Source: Aureispira sp045105775
GTDB taxonomy: Bacteria > Bacteroidota > Bacteroidia > Chitinophagales > Saprospiraceae
DNA: 44,142 nt
NCBI GenBank assembly: GCA_045105775.1
Contig: JBGCDW010000157.1
Span: forward strand, 1 to 44,142
Direction of reading: 5' to 3'
The position numbers and the translations under genes were made by a program. The notes under the pieces are model-generated. The model ran no database searches. It was not told the DNA's origin and saw nothing but the letters and a program-made list of their open reading frames with translations. Of the stretch, positions 15,992 through 24,306 are shown piece by piece (position 1 is the first letter of the stretch; each line of letters starts with the position of its first letter).

Positions 15992-16963
15992 CTATCCCAA
16001 CCATCGCCCAAGTACAACAGCCAATACCAATAGTAGTAATACCAGCCACCAATTAATAGGGCGGCTTGGTTGTCTCAAAAATCTGCGTTCTTTAGTTGCT
16101 TCGTCTTCTAAAAAGGTATGTTCAACAATGGTGTTATTATCTCTAGGAGTAGTTTCCCATTTTTTTAGTTCCGCAATAATTTGTCCACAATTGTCCCAGC
16201 GTTCTTTGGGGTTGTTTTTTAAACACTTTTCTACCAATAATTGATAGGGCATTGGAATATTAGGCAGCAATCCAAGTGCCCAATCCTCCTGCCCTGTGAT
16301 TCTAGCTTGGATTTTGGTATTGGGCATACTGGCACTTTTTTCACCAAAAGGCAAACGCCCTGTCCACAATTGGTAAAGCAATACCCCGTAGGCCCAAATA
16401 TCGGTACGTTCATCTATAGTTGCCTCCGTATCAAATTGTTCTGGTGCTAAGTATTCATAATCTGTAAAAAAAGCCAACGGAATTTTTTTCTTATTACCAT
16501 AATTAATAAACTTAGGTACAAGATTTCCAAACGACTCTTCTAATAATATATGACTAGCAGATAGGTTTTGCCATACAACACCATGCCCATGCAAATAGTT
16601 TAGGCCATCCAAGACCTGTTCGGCAATCGCTTGTTTTTCTTCTTTATGGAGTCCCAAAGCCTGTGCTAGACTTTTGCGACTGACCAAGGGCAAAAGTGCA
16701 AGCGCTGTAATACTCCCCATTTCAAAACGAAAACTTTGATGATAGGGCAACAGACTGTAGTGGCTCAATGAACGGGCATTTTGATAGCGTTCCTGCAACA
16801 ACCCTTGGTCAAAACGCGGATGCAGCTCACTCCATTTTACAGCCCATATACGTTCTGTATCTTTTTCTACAGCCTTATAAATACTACCTTGGTGTTTGGG
16901 ATCTAAAGACTGTGTTTGATCTACTTGATACTGTTCTAAAAAATCTTTTAACGTCTCCATCAT
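15992..16963 (-). CDS. Tail-anchored predicted protein pseudokinase
   Basis: A 323-residue protein-kinase-fold protein with a C-terminal membrane anchor (residues about 304-322, NWWLVLLLLVLAVVLG), so the kinase domain should face the cytoplasm. Kept features are the ATP-site lysine (AVK, Lys43), APE at 173-175, and the subdomain IX block DIWAYGVLLYQLWTGRLPF. Lost are the catalytic Asp of HRD (WQN, Asn133), the HRD-loop Lys and Asn (Ser135, His138), and the DFG Asp (NYG, Asn154); there is also no glycine-rich loop. It is thus very probably catalytically dead. The start overlaps the upstream PhoX-like stop in ATGA, implying coupling, and porP follows 42 nt later. A scaffold or regulatory role for the secretion locus is inference. 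Confidence 0.82.
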   Translation of the reverse strand: MMETLKDFLEQYQVDQTQSLDPKHQGSIYKAVEKDTERIWAVKWSELHPRFDQGLLQERYQNARSLSHYSLLPYHQSFRFEMGSITALALLPLVSRKSLAQALGLHKEEKQAIAEQVLDGLNYLHGHGVVWQNLSASHILLEESFGNLVPKFINYGNKKKIPLAFFTDYEYLAPEQFDTEATIDERTDIWAYGVLLYQLWTGRLPFGEKSASMPNTKIQARITGQEDWALGLLPNIPMPYQLLVEKCLKNNPKERWDNCGQIIAELKKWETTPRDNNTIVEHTFLEDEATKERRFLRQPSRPINWWLVLLLLVLAVVLGRWLG

Positions 16964-18336
16964 ATCCCCTGCAAAGAGTTCCAATTACCCGTAATGGCTA
17001 AGGTCAACCCTGGAACTTGAATATTAACAAATAAGGTTTTGCCAGAAGGCGAAAAACAAACGCCTGCAAATTCAGATTGGTAACCTATGTTTTCTGCTAT
17101 TTGATAAAATTGACCGTTGGGTGTAATGCCAAAAATTCTGGGATGGATACCATCTTCACAAAAAACCACATCTCCCCAAGGAGCTACCGTTAAATTATCA
17201 CAATACCGCAACACACTAGTATCATTGGGTTCACTGTACAAATACAAGCGACCATGATGCTTCGATTCAGTTTCTCGTTTAGTACCTTCATAACGACTTG
17301 GTACATACTTAAAAATCTGACCTGTTTTGAGTTGGCCTCCATTGGTACAAGCAAAATACAATTCATCCTTCCCAAACCAAATACCTTCTCCTCTTGCAAA
17401 CAAAGCAGCACCTTTTTCCAAACCTCTGTATCTCAAATCATCCTTGGGAGCCTCTACATTGGTCATATTAATCCATTTGACTGCATAACCTGTCCCCTCT
17501 TGCAAGTTGCGATTGGTCCAATTGCGCGTGTCCATTCCACTTTTCCAAACAAAGGCCAAGGCTTGCAACTGTCCTCCTTCGTGCAAAGCTCCCTTTACTT
17601 TGGGAATAAATCGGTAAAACAAGCCATCTGATCGATCTTCGGTTAGATAGACAATACCCGTGCGTGGATCTACGGCTACTGCCTCATGATTGAAACGCCC
17701 CATAGCTCGTAGCGGCACTGGATATTTGATGTAAGGTTTCTCCGTAGCTGGCACCTCAAATACATAGCCGTGATCCTTGGCATGGGTTGCATCTTTGCTC
17801 TTGACATATTCTTCACAAGTAAGCCACGATCCCCAAGGGGTTGTTCCTCCTGCACAATTGCGTGCGGTGCCTGCCAAGCTCAAAAACACTTGTTCTACCG
17901 TCTGGGTCTGCTCATTGTAAATACTGGTTGTGGTCCCCCCTAAGTGGGGGTACTTACCATAGCCTGTATCAAATAGTTTTTGGGGATTAATCTTAGACAA
18001 ATGCTGGTTGCTGTACCCAAAGGGAGAATCGACCAAGTAGGTTGGTGAATTTTCGTGGTTTCGGATCAAAATTACGCGTCCATTTGTTCCCTCAAACGTT
18101 CCCATTCCATCGCCTCGCCCTGGCAATAACAAGCCATCGCTCATGGTACTGCCTTTTTGGGCAATAATCTTGTATTGAAATCCTTTTGGCAATTTTAAAA
18201 TACCTTGATCTTCCAAAGCACCAAAGCCCTTGGCCATAATGGTAGAGGATTCTTGGTGCTGTGCAAAACTCTGTAAGCCCGAAAACCCTAGACTCACTGC
18301 TCCTAGCATCTTTAAAAAGCTCCTACGTGTAGTCAT
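16960..18336 (-). CDS. Tat-exported PhoX/DUF839-family protein
   Basis: 458 residues beginning MTTRRSFLKMLGAVSLGF, a twin-arginine signal (RRSFLK) with hydrophobic core, so it is exported folded. The rest matches the PhoX (DUF839) beta-propeller family: RVILIRNHENSP, LGGTTTSIYN, GTARNCAGGTTPWGSWLTCEE, GRFNHEAVAVDPRTGIVYLTEDRSDG, RGEGIWFG and FCEDGIHPRIFGI. Characterised PhoX proteins are Ca/Fe-dependent alkaline phosphatases; the Cys-containing ARNCAGG block and the EE pair are the conserved metal-site neighbourhood. Phosphatase activity is therefore plausible but unproven here. Its stop overlaps the start of the pseudokinase by 4 nt, placing it at the head of the unit that leads into porP. 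Confidence 0.88.
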   Translation of the reverse strand: MTTRRSFLKMLGAVSLGFSGLQSFAQHQESSTIMAKGFGALEDQGILKLPKGFQYKIIAQKGSTMSDGLLLPGRGDGMGTFEGTNGRVILIRNHENSPTYLVDSPFGYSNQHLSKINPQKLFDTGYGKYPHLGGTTTSIYNEQTQTVEQVFLSLAGTARNCAGGTTPWGSWLTCEEYVKSKDATHAKDHGYVFEVPATEKPYIKYPVPLRAMGRFNHEAVAVDPRTGIVYLTEDRSDGLFYRFIPKVKGALHEGGQLQALAFVWKSGMDTRNWTNRNLQEGTGYAVKWINMTNVEAPKDDLRYRGLEKGAALFARGEGIWFGKDELYFACTNGGQLKTGQIFKYVPSRYEGTKRETESKHHGRLYLYSEPNDTSVLRYCDNLTVAPWGDVVFCEDGIHPRIFGITPNGQFYQIAENIGYQSEFAGVCFSPSGKTLFVNIQVPGLTLAITGNWNSLQGI

Positions 18337-18373
18337 TCTTTTTTTATTTTATAAACAAAACTCCTATCAATTG

Positions 18374-19414
18374 TTACTGAGGATACTCTATTTTTTTACC
18401 TTGTTCATAAGCGTCAATACGCTCTTTTACATTTTCCTTGATGTTATAATAAAAGAAACTATAATCGTAAAGGTGATAATTGCCTTTAGCAAGCGGAGTT
18501 TGCAGCTTTTGTTGACTATTATTAGGGGTCACCATTAATAATCCCTGTTTGATTTGAGCATCTGCATAATGTAGGAGTACTTCATCCTTACCTACTCGTT
18601 TGTTGTACATGCGCGCGCCTTTATTGTATGTTCTAGGGATATAAGTAGTATCCGTTATCCATGTCAATGGATTGACACAAACAATTTCTTCGTGAATATT
18701 TAGGGCATCTTTCATATTCTTATCGGCATAAGGTGCTTGAGCATTCCAAGAAACCAAACACGCTACTTGGCTTGCCGTGGAACAAACCGCCATATCATTC
18801 ATTTCTTCTACGTAATTTTTCTCAACAGGCCAGCCAAGCAAATAAGAAACAACTAATTGTTGACGAATAACACTGTCTTGCATTAGTTCTTTTAGTAAAC
18901 GTTGACTATGCAGTGATCCTTGGCTATGCCCTGCCAAAATAAAAGGACGACCTTTATTATAATGTTTCCAATAATGATAAAACGCTTGTTTTACATCTTG
19001 GTAAGCAAGTTCTAAAGCTTGTTTACCATTGTCTTTTTTGTCGGCAAAAGAATAAAAAGCTGCTTGACGATACTTGGGTATAAAAGTATTGCATTCGTCA
19101 TAGAATACACTTGCTTGATATTTGACAGACAATACCCTTGTACGCCAATTGGTATCCTCGTCGTCTAATGGTTGATTCCAATAGCGCGCCTTAATATAAG
19201 TGGTAGGATGAACAAAAAAAACATCTACCTTCTTTTCTTTAAACCTTTTTTGGGGTTTGTGCCAGTGTTGATCTAGTGCATAATCAGGAGCAGTGGCTAC
19301 ACGTTCCTGAGCAAATTTCTTAGGTGGCTTAATAAAAATAAGCAAAGATTCTCGACTACAGGAAGAGAATATTCCCATAAAAAAGAGCAGCAGAAAAAAA
19401 TAACTATAACGCAT
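18374..19414 (-). CDS. DUF3089-family lipoprotein, alpha/beta-hydrolase-like
   Basis: A predicted lipoprotein: starting at MRYSYFFLLLFFMG gives lipobox FSSC (Cys19). The body carries VDVFFVHPTTY and, later, the nucleophile elbow FILAGHSQGSLHSQRLL (GHSQG), with YLLGWPV, as in DUF3089 proteins, which have an alpha/beta-hydrolase fold. Substrate unknown. The in-frame Met nine codons upstream (19441) is rejected because it would dilute the signal peptide. It lies 37 nt upstream of the PhoX-like gene on the same strand and may belong to the same transcript. No link to type IX secretion is known to me. Confidence 0.83.
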   Translation of the reverse strand: MRYSYFFLLLFFMGIFSSCSRESLLIFIKPPKKFAQERVATAPDYALDQHWHKPQKRFKEKKVDVFFVHPTTYIKARYWNQPLDDEDTNWRTRVLSVKYQASVFYDECNTFIPKYRQAAFYSFADKKDNGKQALELAYQDVKQAFYHYWKHYNKGRPFILAGHSQGSLHSQRLLKELMQDSVIRQQLVVSYLLGWPVEKNYVEEMNDMAVCSTASQVACLVSWNAQAPYADKNMKDALNIHEEIVCVNPLTWITDTTYIPRTYNKGARMYNKRVGKDEVLLHYADAQIKQGLLMVTPNNSQQKLQTPLAKGNYHLYDYSFFYYNIKENVKERIDAYEQGKKIEYPQ

Positions 19415-19441
19415 AAATAAAGTAAAAGTATAGCAGTACAA

Positions 19442-19810
19442 GAATTAAAGAAATTGGGCAGTTTGGGCGACTACAATGATTAAAAGTAAAAAAAGTGTGG
19501 TTTTAGTTTTAATAATCTATGGATTATTTATTGTTTTACAGAAAATTAAAAAATAGTTTTTTTTTAATACTTTTGGGTTTCATGATATCTATACATAATT
19601 GTGAATCACTATTGTAACAGGCTACCAATAATTAGGTTTTATAAATTCTATCTATAGTTATAGCTCTATTTTCAACTCTTATACCTTGGCAGGCAACAAA
19701 GCTGTTTTTTCAACTTTCGTTATAAAAATCCAAAAAAAAATCTTATCTTTCAGCTTGACCATATTATCTAGTTTTTTCACCTAGTTATCCTTGTCGACCA
19801 ATGGATAGTT
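19442..19810. other. Divergent AT-rich intergenic region
   Basis: About 370 nt between divergent genes. TACTTTTG at 19568-19575 on the plus strand matches the -7 element exactly but has ATT instead of TTG 20 nt upstream, so it is only a weak promoter candidate and lies 235 nt from the next ATG. No repeat or RNA gene seen. Confidence 0.3.
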
Positions 19811-20890
19811 ATGACTTTTTACACCATGAATTTTCAACAAAATCTATATACCCTAGTTAACAAGTGTAAGGAATTTCAACAAAAGGTAAATGAACTGAAA
19901 TTATGGTATACCCCACCTATTCAGAGACGTTATATTGTTGTTACTCATTTCCTTCAGGCTCATATAAGAAACAAATTGGCATTAGAAGCAATAGCTGCTG
20001 GAGATCAATCTGCCCCTGGGTTTGACAGTTTGACCCCCGCCCGTAAACTCTTTTATGAATTACAATTAGATTTGCCCCCATTCTTAGCTAGTGGTAATAC
20101 TGCATTTTATTATTTGCAGCGTTACTACATGGATTGCGTTCATTTGCTCAAAACCTTTAGTTATTCAGATTATGAGGAAGACTGGAAGAAACAACGAGAA
20201 TTGATTTCGTGGTTAGGGGCACTTCAGGGAATGAAAGAAAGCCATGATGCCTCGGGTTCTTTAAACAAAAGTTTGAATGATATTAAAAGCTTGGGAAATA
20301 TTGCTGCTATTTCTAATGCAGATTTGCGGCTATTAGAAGAAGAAATTCGCAATATACAAGCTGTACTTATTGATGCTCCTCACTTAGAGAATCAATTAAC
20401 AGAAGCAGATTTGTTGTTTATTCAACAAGCTACTGCACACTTGGATAGGAATAGACATATGCTCAAAGGAATCCCTGAACTGGACAATTCCTTCAAATAC
20501 GATGAGCCACCAGCACTAGGAGTTGTATCTAATCGCTGTCGTCAATTAGCAGTTTTAGTCGATCATTTCAAACGTGATTTTGATCCCGAACAAACCATCT
20601 TAGATATAGAAACGTTTAAGAAAGATTTGCGTATAACTTTTGAATTACAGGCAGATGTTTGTGAGGATGTATACCAGGATATTATGGGCGAATTTGGTGC
20701 TTACAAGGTCTTTTCTTTAAGAAAGTTATGCGATTCTATGCACAATAGTTTTGAACGTTTCTCTGATTCTAAGTATTTACAAGAACGCTACCCCAATGGT
20801 GTGCGTGCACGCCACATGGACGTTCATACAGGAATGCCTGATACGATTACACTCGAAACGTTCTTACTTTTGGCAATCGGAAGTTTATAA
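19811..20890 (+). CDS. Unrecognised helical cytosolic protein
   Basis: 359 residues without signal peptide or membrane segment. I do not recognise the family. It is predicted to be mostly helical, with a Leu/Glu-rich middle (residues about 165-200, LRLLEEEIRNIQAVLID) and a C-terminal segment RYPNGVRARHMDVHTGMPDTITLETF that contains His and Asp residues. Codon use resembles neighbouring genes and the frame is uninterrupted, so it is likely real. The start is uncertain: ATG at 19811 or, 15 nt later, 19826 (MNFQQNLYTL). It ends 21 nt from the convergent porin gene. It stands alone on its strand, with no operon partner to hint at a job. Confidence 0.75.
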   Translation: MTFYTMNFQQNLYTLVNKCKEFQQKVNELKLWYTPPIQRRYIVVTHFLQAHIRNKLALEAIAAGDQSAPGFDSLTPARKLFYELQLDLPPFLASGNTAFYYLQRYYMDCVHLLKTFSYSDYEEDWKKQRELISWLGALQGMKESHDASGSLNKSLNDIKSLGNIAAISNADLRLLEEEIRNIQAVLIDAPHLENQLTEADLLFIQQATAHLDRNRHMLKGIPELDNSFKYDEPPALGVVSNRCRQLAVLVDHFKRDFDPEQTILDIETFKKDLRITFELQADVCEDVYQDIMGEFGAYKVFSLRKLCDSMHNSFERFSDSKYLQERYPNGVRARHMDVHTGMPDTITLETFLLLAIGSL

Positions 20891-20911
20891 TTTTCTAAAC
20901 TCAATAATTGT

Positions 20912-22843
20912 TTAATCAAACAACCGCCAAGAAATTCCTACTCGCGTTACAAAATTGGTAATGGGATGCTGGTAAGCAGTAAAATAGTTTTGACCATACA
21001 AAAAGTATCCTACGTTCTCTGCGCGTACAAAAAAACGAAACTGCCAAATTCTAAAACTCGCGTAAACATCTAAGCGGGGATACATCTGAATAGGTTCATT
21101 GTCTTGTATATAAAACGCTCCAGTTAAGGCAGAATAGGCATTTGCAAAGTAATTACTATTGTAATTAAAATACACCCCTACTTTTGCTAACATCGCTCGT
21201 TTAAAAATCCAGTCTTGCCAGTATAAATTATGCTGTAGCAACAATTCTGGCACTCTAAACTGTTCTTTGCCCAGTAGTGTTGGCTGCCAAATCACTTCAT
21301 TATCTAGATGAATACGCCATATCCTAAGATCACCTTTTGCCTTGACTTGCAATAAATTGATAGGACTAGTCCCTTGTTGTACCTCTTCTTTGGTATAATA
21401 AACCCAATTGCTCAAGGTATGATTTAATACGGTTCCTCGAAACGCAATGCTTAATAATCTAGTTTGTAATTGATTGATGTAACTCCCTCCAAAGGAAATG
21501 GTCTGTATTTGCCTATATGTTAGGTTATTATCCCACACCTGTTCAGAAGAAACATATAATTGACGCGCTATTAAGCTGGGTTGATAACGTTGAATGGTGG
21601 CTAAACCTTCTAAATAGCCCAATTTTCCTAAATCATAGCCTACGCGACCTTTTACAAAAAAATCCAATTGGCGTTCTGCCCATGTAAGCTGTCCTTGTAC
21701 TCGATACTTAAACTTAAATTGAGGATTGTTTTGTACCAGTATACCTGCCGAAAAATTATGAATGTCAAAACTAACGGGTTCTTGGTGTACCAAATTCCAT
21801 CGGTGTTTTCCATATACTTTGAACCAAAGCGGAGCAGTCTGGAGATTTCCACCAACGGCCTGCCGAAAACTGATTTCATTTTCTAAGAGCTGGTGGCGAA
21901 TAAATAAACGAATTCCTCTAGGGTTAACACTAGCCGCACCATACAAACTATTATCTGTTGGAGGGGCTTTGTCAAAATACTTGTAGCGATTAAACGAATA
22001 ACTAATACTATGCCCCCAGGCATTGCTTGCCATCACCTCCTTGCCCAAAGAATCTACTCCTCGATTGTACAAAAATTGACTATAATGAATAGAGGTTCTA
22101 TTCTGGCGCGTATTACCATTCGTAGAATTGACAGGGACTTGGGGCAAAAAATCAGTAGCAATATCACTCAGTGCTGTATCTCTAATTCCCCAATTATCTT
22201 CTTGTTTGATAGCGTTGTTAAAAAAACTAAAATAGCTGTGATAACGCTTATTATTGGTCATAAATTTCATCACATAACCAATGTTTTGATTACGTGTGCG
22301 CTGGTGATTGAAGAAACCTGCCTGATTCACTAAGCTATATTGTATACCTAGATAAACATTATCATTAAAGCGATACCCAAAGTCTGCTTTTAGATAATTA
22401 TTCTGTTGCCCTAGTTGAGAGTAATAAAGCTCTGTAAAGGGTCTGTAATCTTTTACTTGATAATATTTAATATCTTCTTGTTGGAGGATAAAGGGGTCAA
22501 ATTGATTCATTCCTACTCTAAAACCGCCTTCAAGTTGGGGCGTTTGGTACACTAAATCAAAACTAGGTGCCCCCAAGATATTACCCAAGCTCATGTACCA
22601 AGTACTACTATCCCAAGTCACATCGATTTGCTCAAAATTATTCAACCCACCATATATTCGGTGTCGTTCGGTAGGGTTTTCTAGTGTAGTATAATAAACG
22701 CTGGTAGTGTCGCCAATTAGCTTCATTCCCTGCCGCTTTTTGGGTGCTACTTTGGGTTGTCCCCAACTTACTGTAGGAACAATACCACCAAGCAATAGAA
22801 AAACTGCTACCAACCACAAAAGAGAAAAGAAACGAATGGACAT
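20912..22843 (-). CDS. Putative outer-membrane porin (Porin_10-like)
   Basis: About 643 residues from the chosen start MSIRFFSLLWLVAVF, which gives a normal signal peptide ending near VSWGQ; 11 upstream in-frame residues are dropped. The mature region shows the Bacteroidota putative-porin pattern: LGNILGAPSFDLVYQ, GFRVGMNQFDPF, PFTELYYSQLGQQNNYLKADFGYRF, then many alternating beta strands with aromatic ends up to a terminal RVGISWRLFD. Families of this type form large outer-membrane barrels whose substrates are mostly unknown. It converges with the 19811 gene, and no partner gene (for example a SusD) is adjacent. A terminator just upstream (22940-22963) belongs to the previous gene. Confidence 0.83.
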   Translation of the reverse strand: MSIRFFSLLWLVAVFLLLGGIVPTVSWGQPKVAPKKRQGMKLIGDTTSVYYTTLENPTERHRIYGGLNNFEQIDVTWDSSTWYMSLGNILGAPSFDLVYQTPQLEGGFRVGMNQFDPFILQQEDIKYYQVKDYRPFTELYYSQLGQQNNYLKADFGYRFNDNVYLGIQYSLVNQAGFFNHQRTRNQNIGYVMKFMTNNKRYHSYFSFFNNAIKQEDNWGIRDTALSDIATDFLPQVPVNSTNGNTRQNRTSIHYSQFLYNRGVDSLGKEVMASNAWGHSISYSFNRYKYFDKAPPTDNSLYGAASVNPRGIRLFIRHQLLENEISFRQAVGGNLQTAPLWFKVYGKHRWNLVHQEPVSFDIHNFSAGILVQNNPQFKFKYRVQGQLTWAERQLDFFVKGRVGYDLGKLGYLEGLATIQRYQPSLIARQLYVSSEQVWDNNLTYRQIQTISFGGSYINQLQTRLLSIAFRGTVLNHTLSNWVYYTKEEVQQGTSPINLLQVKAKGDLRIWRIHLDNEVIWQPTLLGKEQFRVPELLLQHNLYWQDWIFKRAMLAKVGVYFNYNSNYFANAYSALTGAFYIQDNEPIQMYPRLDVYASFRIWQFRFFVRAENVGYFLYGQNYFTAYQHPITNFVTRVGISWRLFD

Positions 22844-22939
22844 AGTTATAAATAAGAGACATTGAATAGACTGCAAATTACATAGTTTTTATCATTTTTT
22901 AGCGTTTTGAGATCAGCTACGGTTGTTAAATAAAAAAAA

Positions 22940-22963
22940 GGCAAATAGTTGCTACTATTTACC
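22940..22963 (-). terminator. Terminator of the 172-residue barrel gene
   Basis: Stem GGCAAATAGT / ACTATTTACC with one mismatch and a 4-nt loop, followed on the minus strand by eight T residues. It lies about 50 nt after the stop of the 23011-23529 gene. Confidence 0.8.
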
Positions 22964-23010
22964 TTATGTATCTTGAAGTTGTTTTTCTTTTTTACAAAAG
23001 AAAAGGATTA

Positions 23011-23529
23011 TCATTTAAATGTATAACGCACACTCAATGCAATCTCATCCCACCAAACACCTACATATTCGATTATGTGAATACTAGGCTTCACATCTGC
23101 TTGAAAAGTAATAGGAGCATTGGGCAAGGTATACTCTATTCCTCCTATAGCATCCAAGCCAATCATTAAATAAAGGCGATTGTCATAATATACAGGATGA
23201 TTGTTATACCCTTCTAATACCCCCAGGTGCAACCCTCCTCCTACAAACCAATTAAAGCCTTGTATATTGCCAATAGGAAAATGCCATTCTAGCAATCCCG
23301 TAAAGGTAGCCCCTCTATTTCGATTCCATCCATTAGAATTCGAACCATAATAACGGCTTGACACCAAACCCTCAAAAGCAAGTTTATTGTTGATAAAATG
23401 CTTGACTGTAAACCCATAAGTTGGCCCCAAACGCAAACCAATACCTGTTTTGTAACTACTTTGAGCTACTGTAGCATGTGCTATCCATGAAAGTGCCAAC
23501 ACTAACATAATCTTCTTAAAATAGTGCAT
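23011..23529 (-). CDS. Small outer-membrane beta-barrel protein
   Basis: 172 residues: signal peptide ending ATVAQ (residue 23), then a compact barrel of about eight strands (IGLRLGPTYGFTVKHF, GATFTGLLEWHFPI, GFNWFVGGGLHLGV, ITFQADVKPSIHIIEY) finishing with the aromatic C-terminal strand EIALSVRYTFK, as expected for insertion by the BAM complex. Similar small barrels are abundant in this phylum and have no assigned function. It has a well-matched own promoter (23599-23629) and its own terminator, so it is a monocistronic unit. It is not related by sequence to the duplicated barrels at 3-4 kb. Confidence 0.8.
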   Translation of the reverse strand: MHYFKKIMLVLALSWIAHATVAQSSYKTGIGLRLGPTYGFTVKHFINNKLAFEGLVSSRYYGSNSNGWNRNRGATFTGLLEWHFPIGNIQGFNWFVGGGLHLGVLEGYNNHPVYYDNRLYLMIGLDAIGGIEYTLPNAPITFQADVKPSIHIIEYVGVWWDEIALSVRYTFK

Positions 23530-23598
23530 AGAAATTGTATTTGTAGTAAATTCTATTAAAGGTTGTTCTTTGATTATACGCTTCTACCTAACTGATCG

Positions 23599-23629
23599 CA
23601 AAACTAAATTAACCACCAATTGGATACAA
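23599..23629 (-). promoter_or_regulatory. Promoter of the 172-residue barrel gene
   Basis: On the minus strand TTG (23629-23627), a 20-nt spacer and TAGTTTTG (23606-23599) match the phylum consensus TTG-N20-TAnnTTTG exactly. Transcription should begin near 23592, giving a leader of about 60 nt before the ATG at 23529. Confidence 0.75.
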
Positions 23630-23818
23630 CACACAAAGTAGAGCGTTTAAATTAAATATGCAACAAAATTCTGACCAAACTATATATGTTTTTTGGAATT
23701 ACAAAATCATTATTTAATGTAACTTTTTTTTGGTCTACTTGGCCACAGTAGTAGAACATAGATAATTTTTTTTAAACTTATTTTTTTCTGTTCTATTTTT
23801 GAATGTTAAATAGTAGGC

Positions 23819-23880
23819 AAAAAAAAAGGTCAGTACGCGGGTGCGTACTAACCTTAGAAAACTAAACCCTAAAACCCATG
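23819..23880 (-). ncRNA. Predicted small RNA, tandem copy 1
   Basis: A short self-contained minus-strand transcription unit: promoter at 23886-23916, predicted start near 23880, and a terminator 27 nt after the predicted start. The terminator is GGTTAGTACGC, a 4-nt loop, then GCGTACTGACC (23853-23828), followed by nine T residues (23827-23819). The transcript would be about 60 nt. Just 5' of the hairpin is CTAAGGTTAG. A tiny frame ATGGGTTTTAGGGTTTAG (MGFRV, stop) begins at its 5' end, so a leader-peptide role is possible, but no gene is fused downstream. The next gene has its own promoter, which favours a stand-alone RNA. Not matched to any named RNA family by me. Confidence 0.6.
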
Positions 23881-23885
23881 AGGTA

Positions 23886-23916
23886 CAAATATAGTCTACT
23901 ACATCTATTTTTACAA
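23886..23916 (-). promoter_or_regulatory. Promoter of small RNA copy 1
   Basis: Minus strand: TTG (23916-23914), a 20-nt spacer, then TATATTTG (23893-23886), an exact fit to TTG-N20-TAnnTTTG. It drives the predicted short transcript ending at 23819. Confidence 0.75.
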
Positions 23917-24089
23917 GTTTATCTCCGTTTTTTTGTCACTTTTGTTAGAAAAAACCTTGATCCCTATAATAAATAACTCATTATCATACTATTACAACTC
24001 CATTATCATTTATCTTTTTCCTGTCAACTATAGTATAAAGCACCTTTCGCAAAAATACCAACCAAGAATAATTAGCTGAGATTAAGGAC

Positions 24090-24152
24090 AAAAAAAAAAG
24101 GTCAGTACGCAGGTGCGTACTAACCTTAGAAAACTAAACCCTAAAACCCATG
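24090..24152 (-). ncRNA. Predicted small RNA, tandem copy 2
   Basis: Second copy of the unit at 23819-23880, with the stem of the terminator hairpin (24125-24100) and the T-run (24099-24090, ten T) fully preserved and only the loop changed (GGGT to AGGT on the plus strand). The 5' mini-frame MGFRV-stop and the CTAAGGTTAG motif are also unchanged. It lies upstream of copy 1 on the same strand and is separately terminated. Confidence 0.6.
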
Positions 24153-24195
24153 AAGTACAAATGTAATCCACTACATCTATTTTTACAAGTTTATC
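24091..24195. repeat. Direct repeat, copy 2 (small RNA unit)
   Basis: Partner of 23819-23923, about 95% identical. The 167 nt between the copies show no similarity, so only the promoter-to-terminator unit was duplicated or conserved. Confidence 0.9.
24158..24188 (-). promoter_or_regulatory. Promoter of small RNA copy 2
   Basis: Minus strand: TTG (24188-24186), 20-nt spacer, TACATTTG (24165-24158). Relative to copy 1 the only change inside the boxes is at a position where the consensus allows any base, as expected if the promoter is under selection. Confidence 0.75.
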
Positions 24196-24306
24196 CAAGG
24201 TTATTTATTTATTTATTGATAAAACATTATTTATTTGACCGTTTTGTAACAAAACCTAGCTTTGTTTTATTTTTTTGCCTGTCACTTTTAATGTTTTTTA
24301 GTAATC

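Larger units (their letters stand above)
23819..23923. repeat. Direct repeat, copy 1 (small RNA unit)
   Basis: 105 nt repeated at 24091-24195, offset 272, with five differences that are all transitions: one in the hairpin loop, one in the wobble nn of the -7 box, and three outside the boxes and stem. The repeat ends coincide with the promoter and terminator of the predicted small RNA. Confidence 0.9.

Noticed and set aside
15992..16963. Active Ser/Thr kinase
   Set aside because: The HRD and DFG aspartates are both Asn and the glycine loop is missing, so activity is unlikely.
23819..24195. CRISPR array
   Set aside because: Only two copies, 105 nt each and 272 nt apart, containing a promoter and a terminator; no cas genes.
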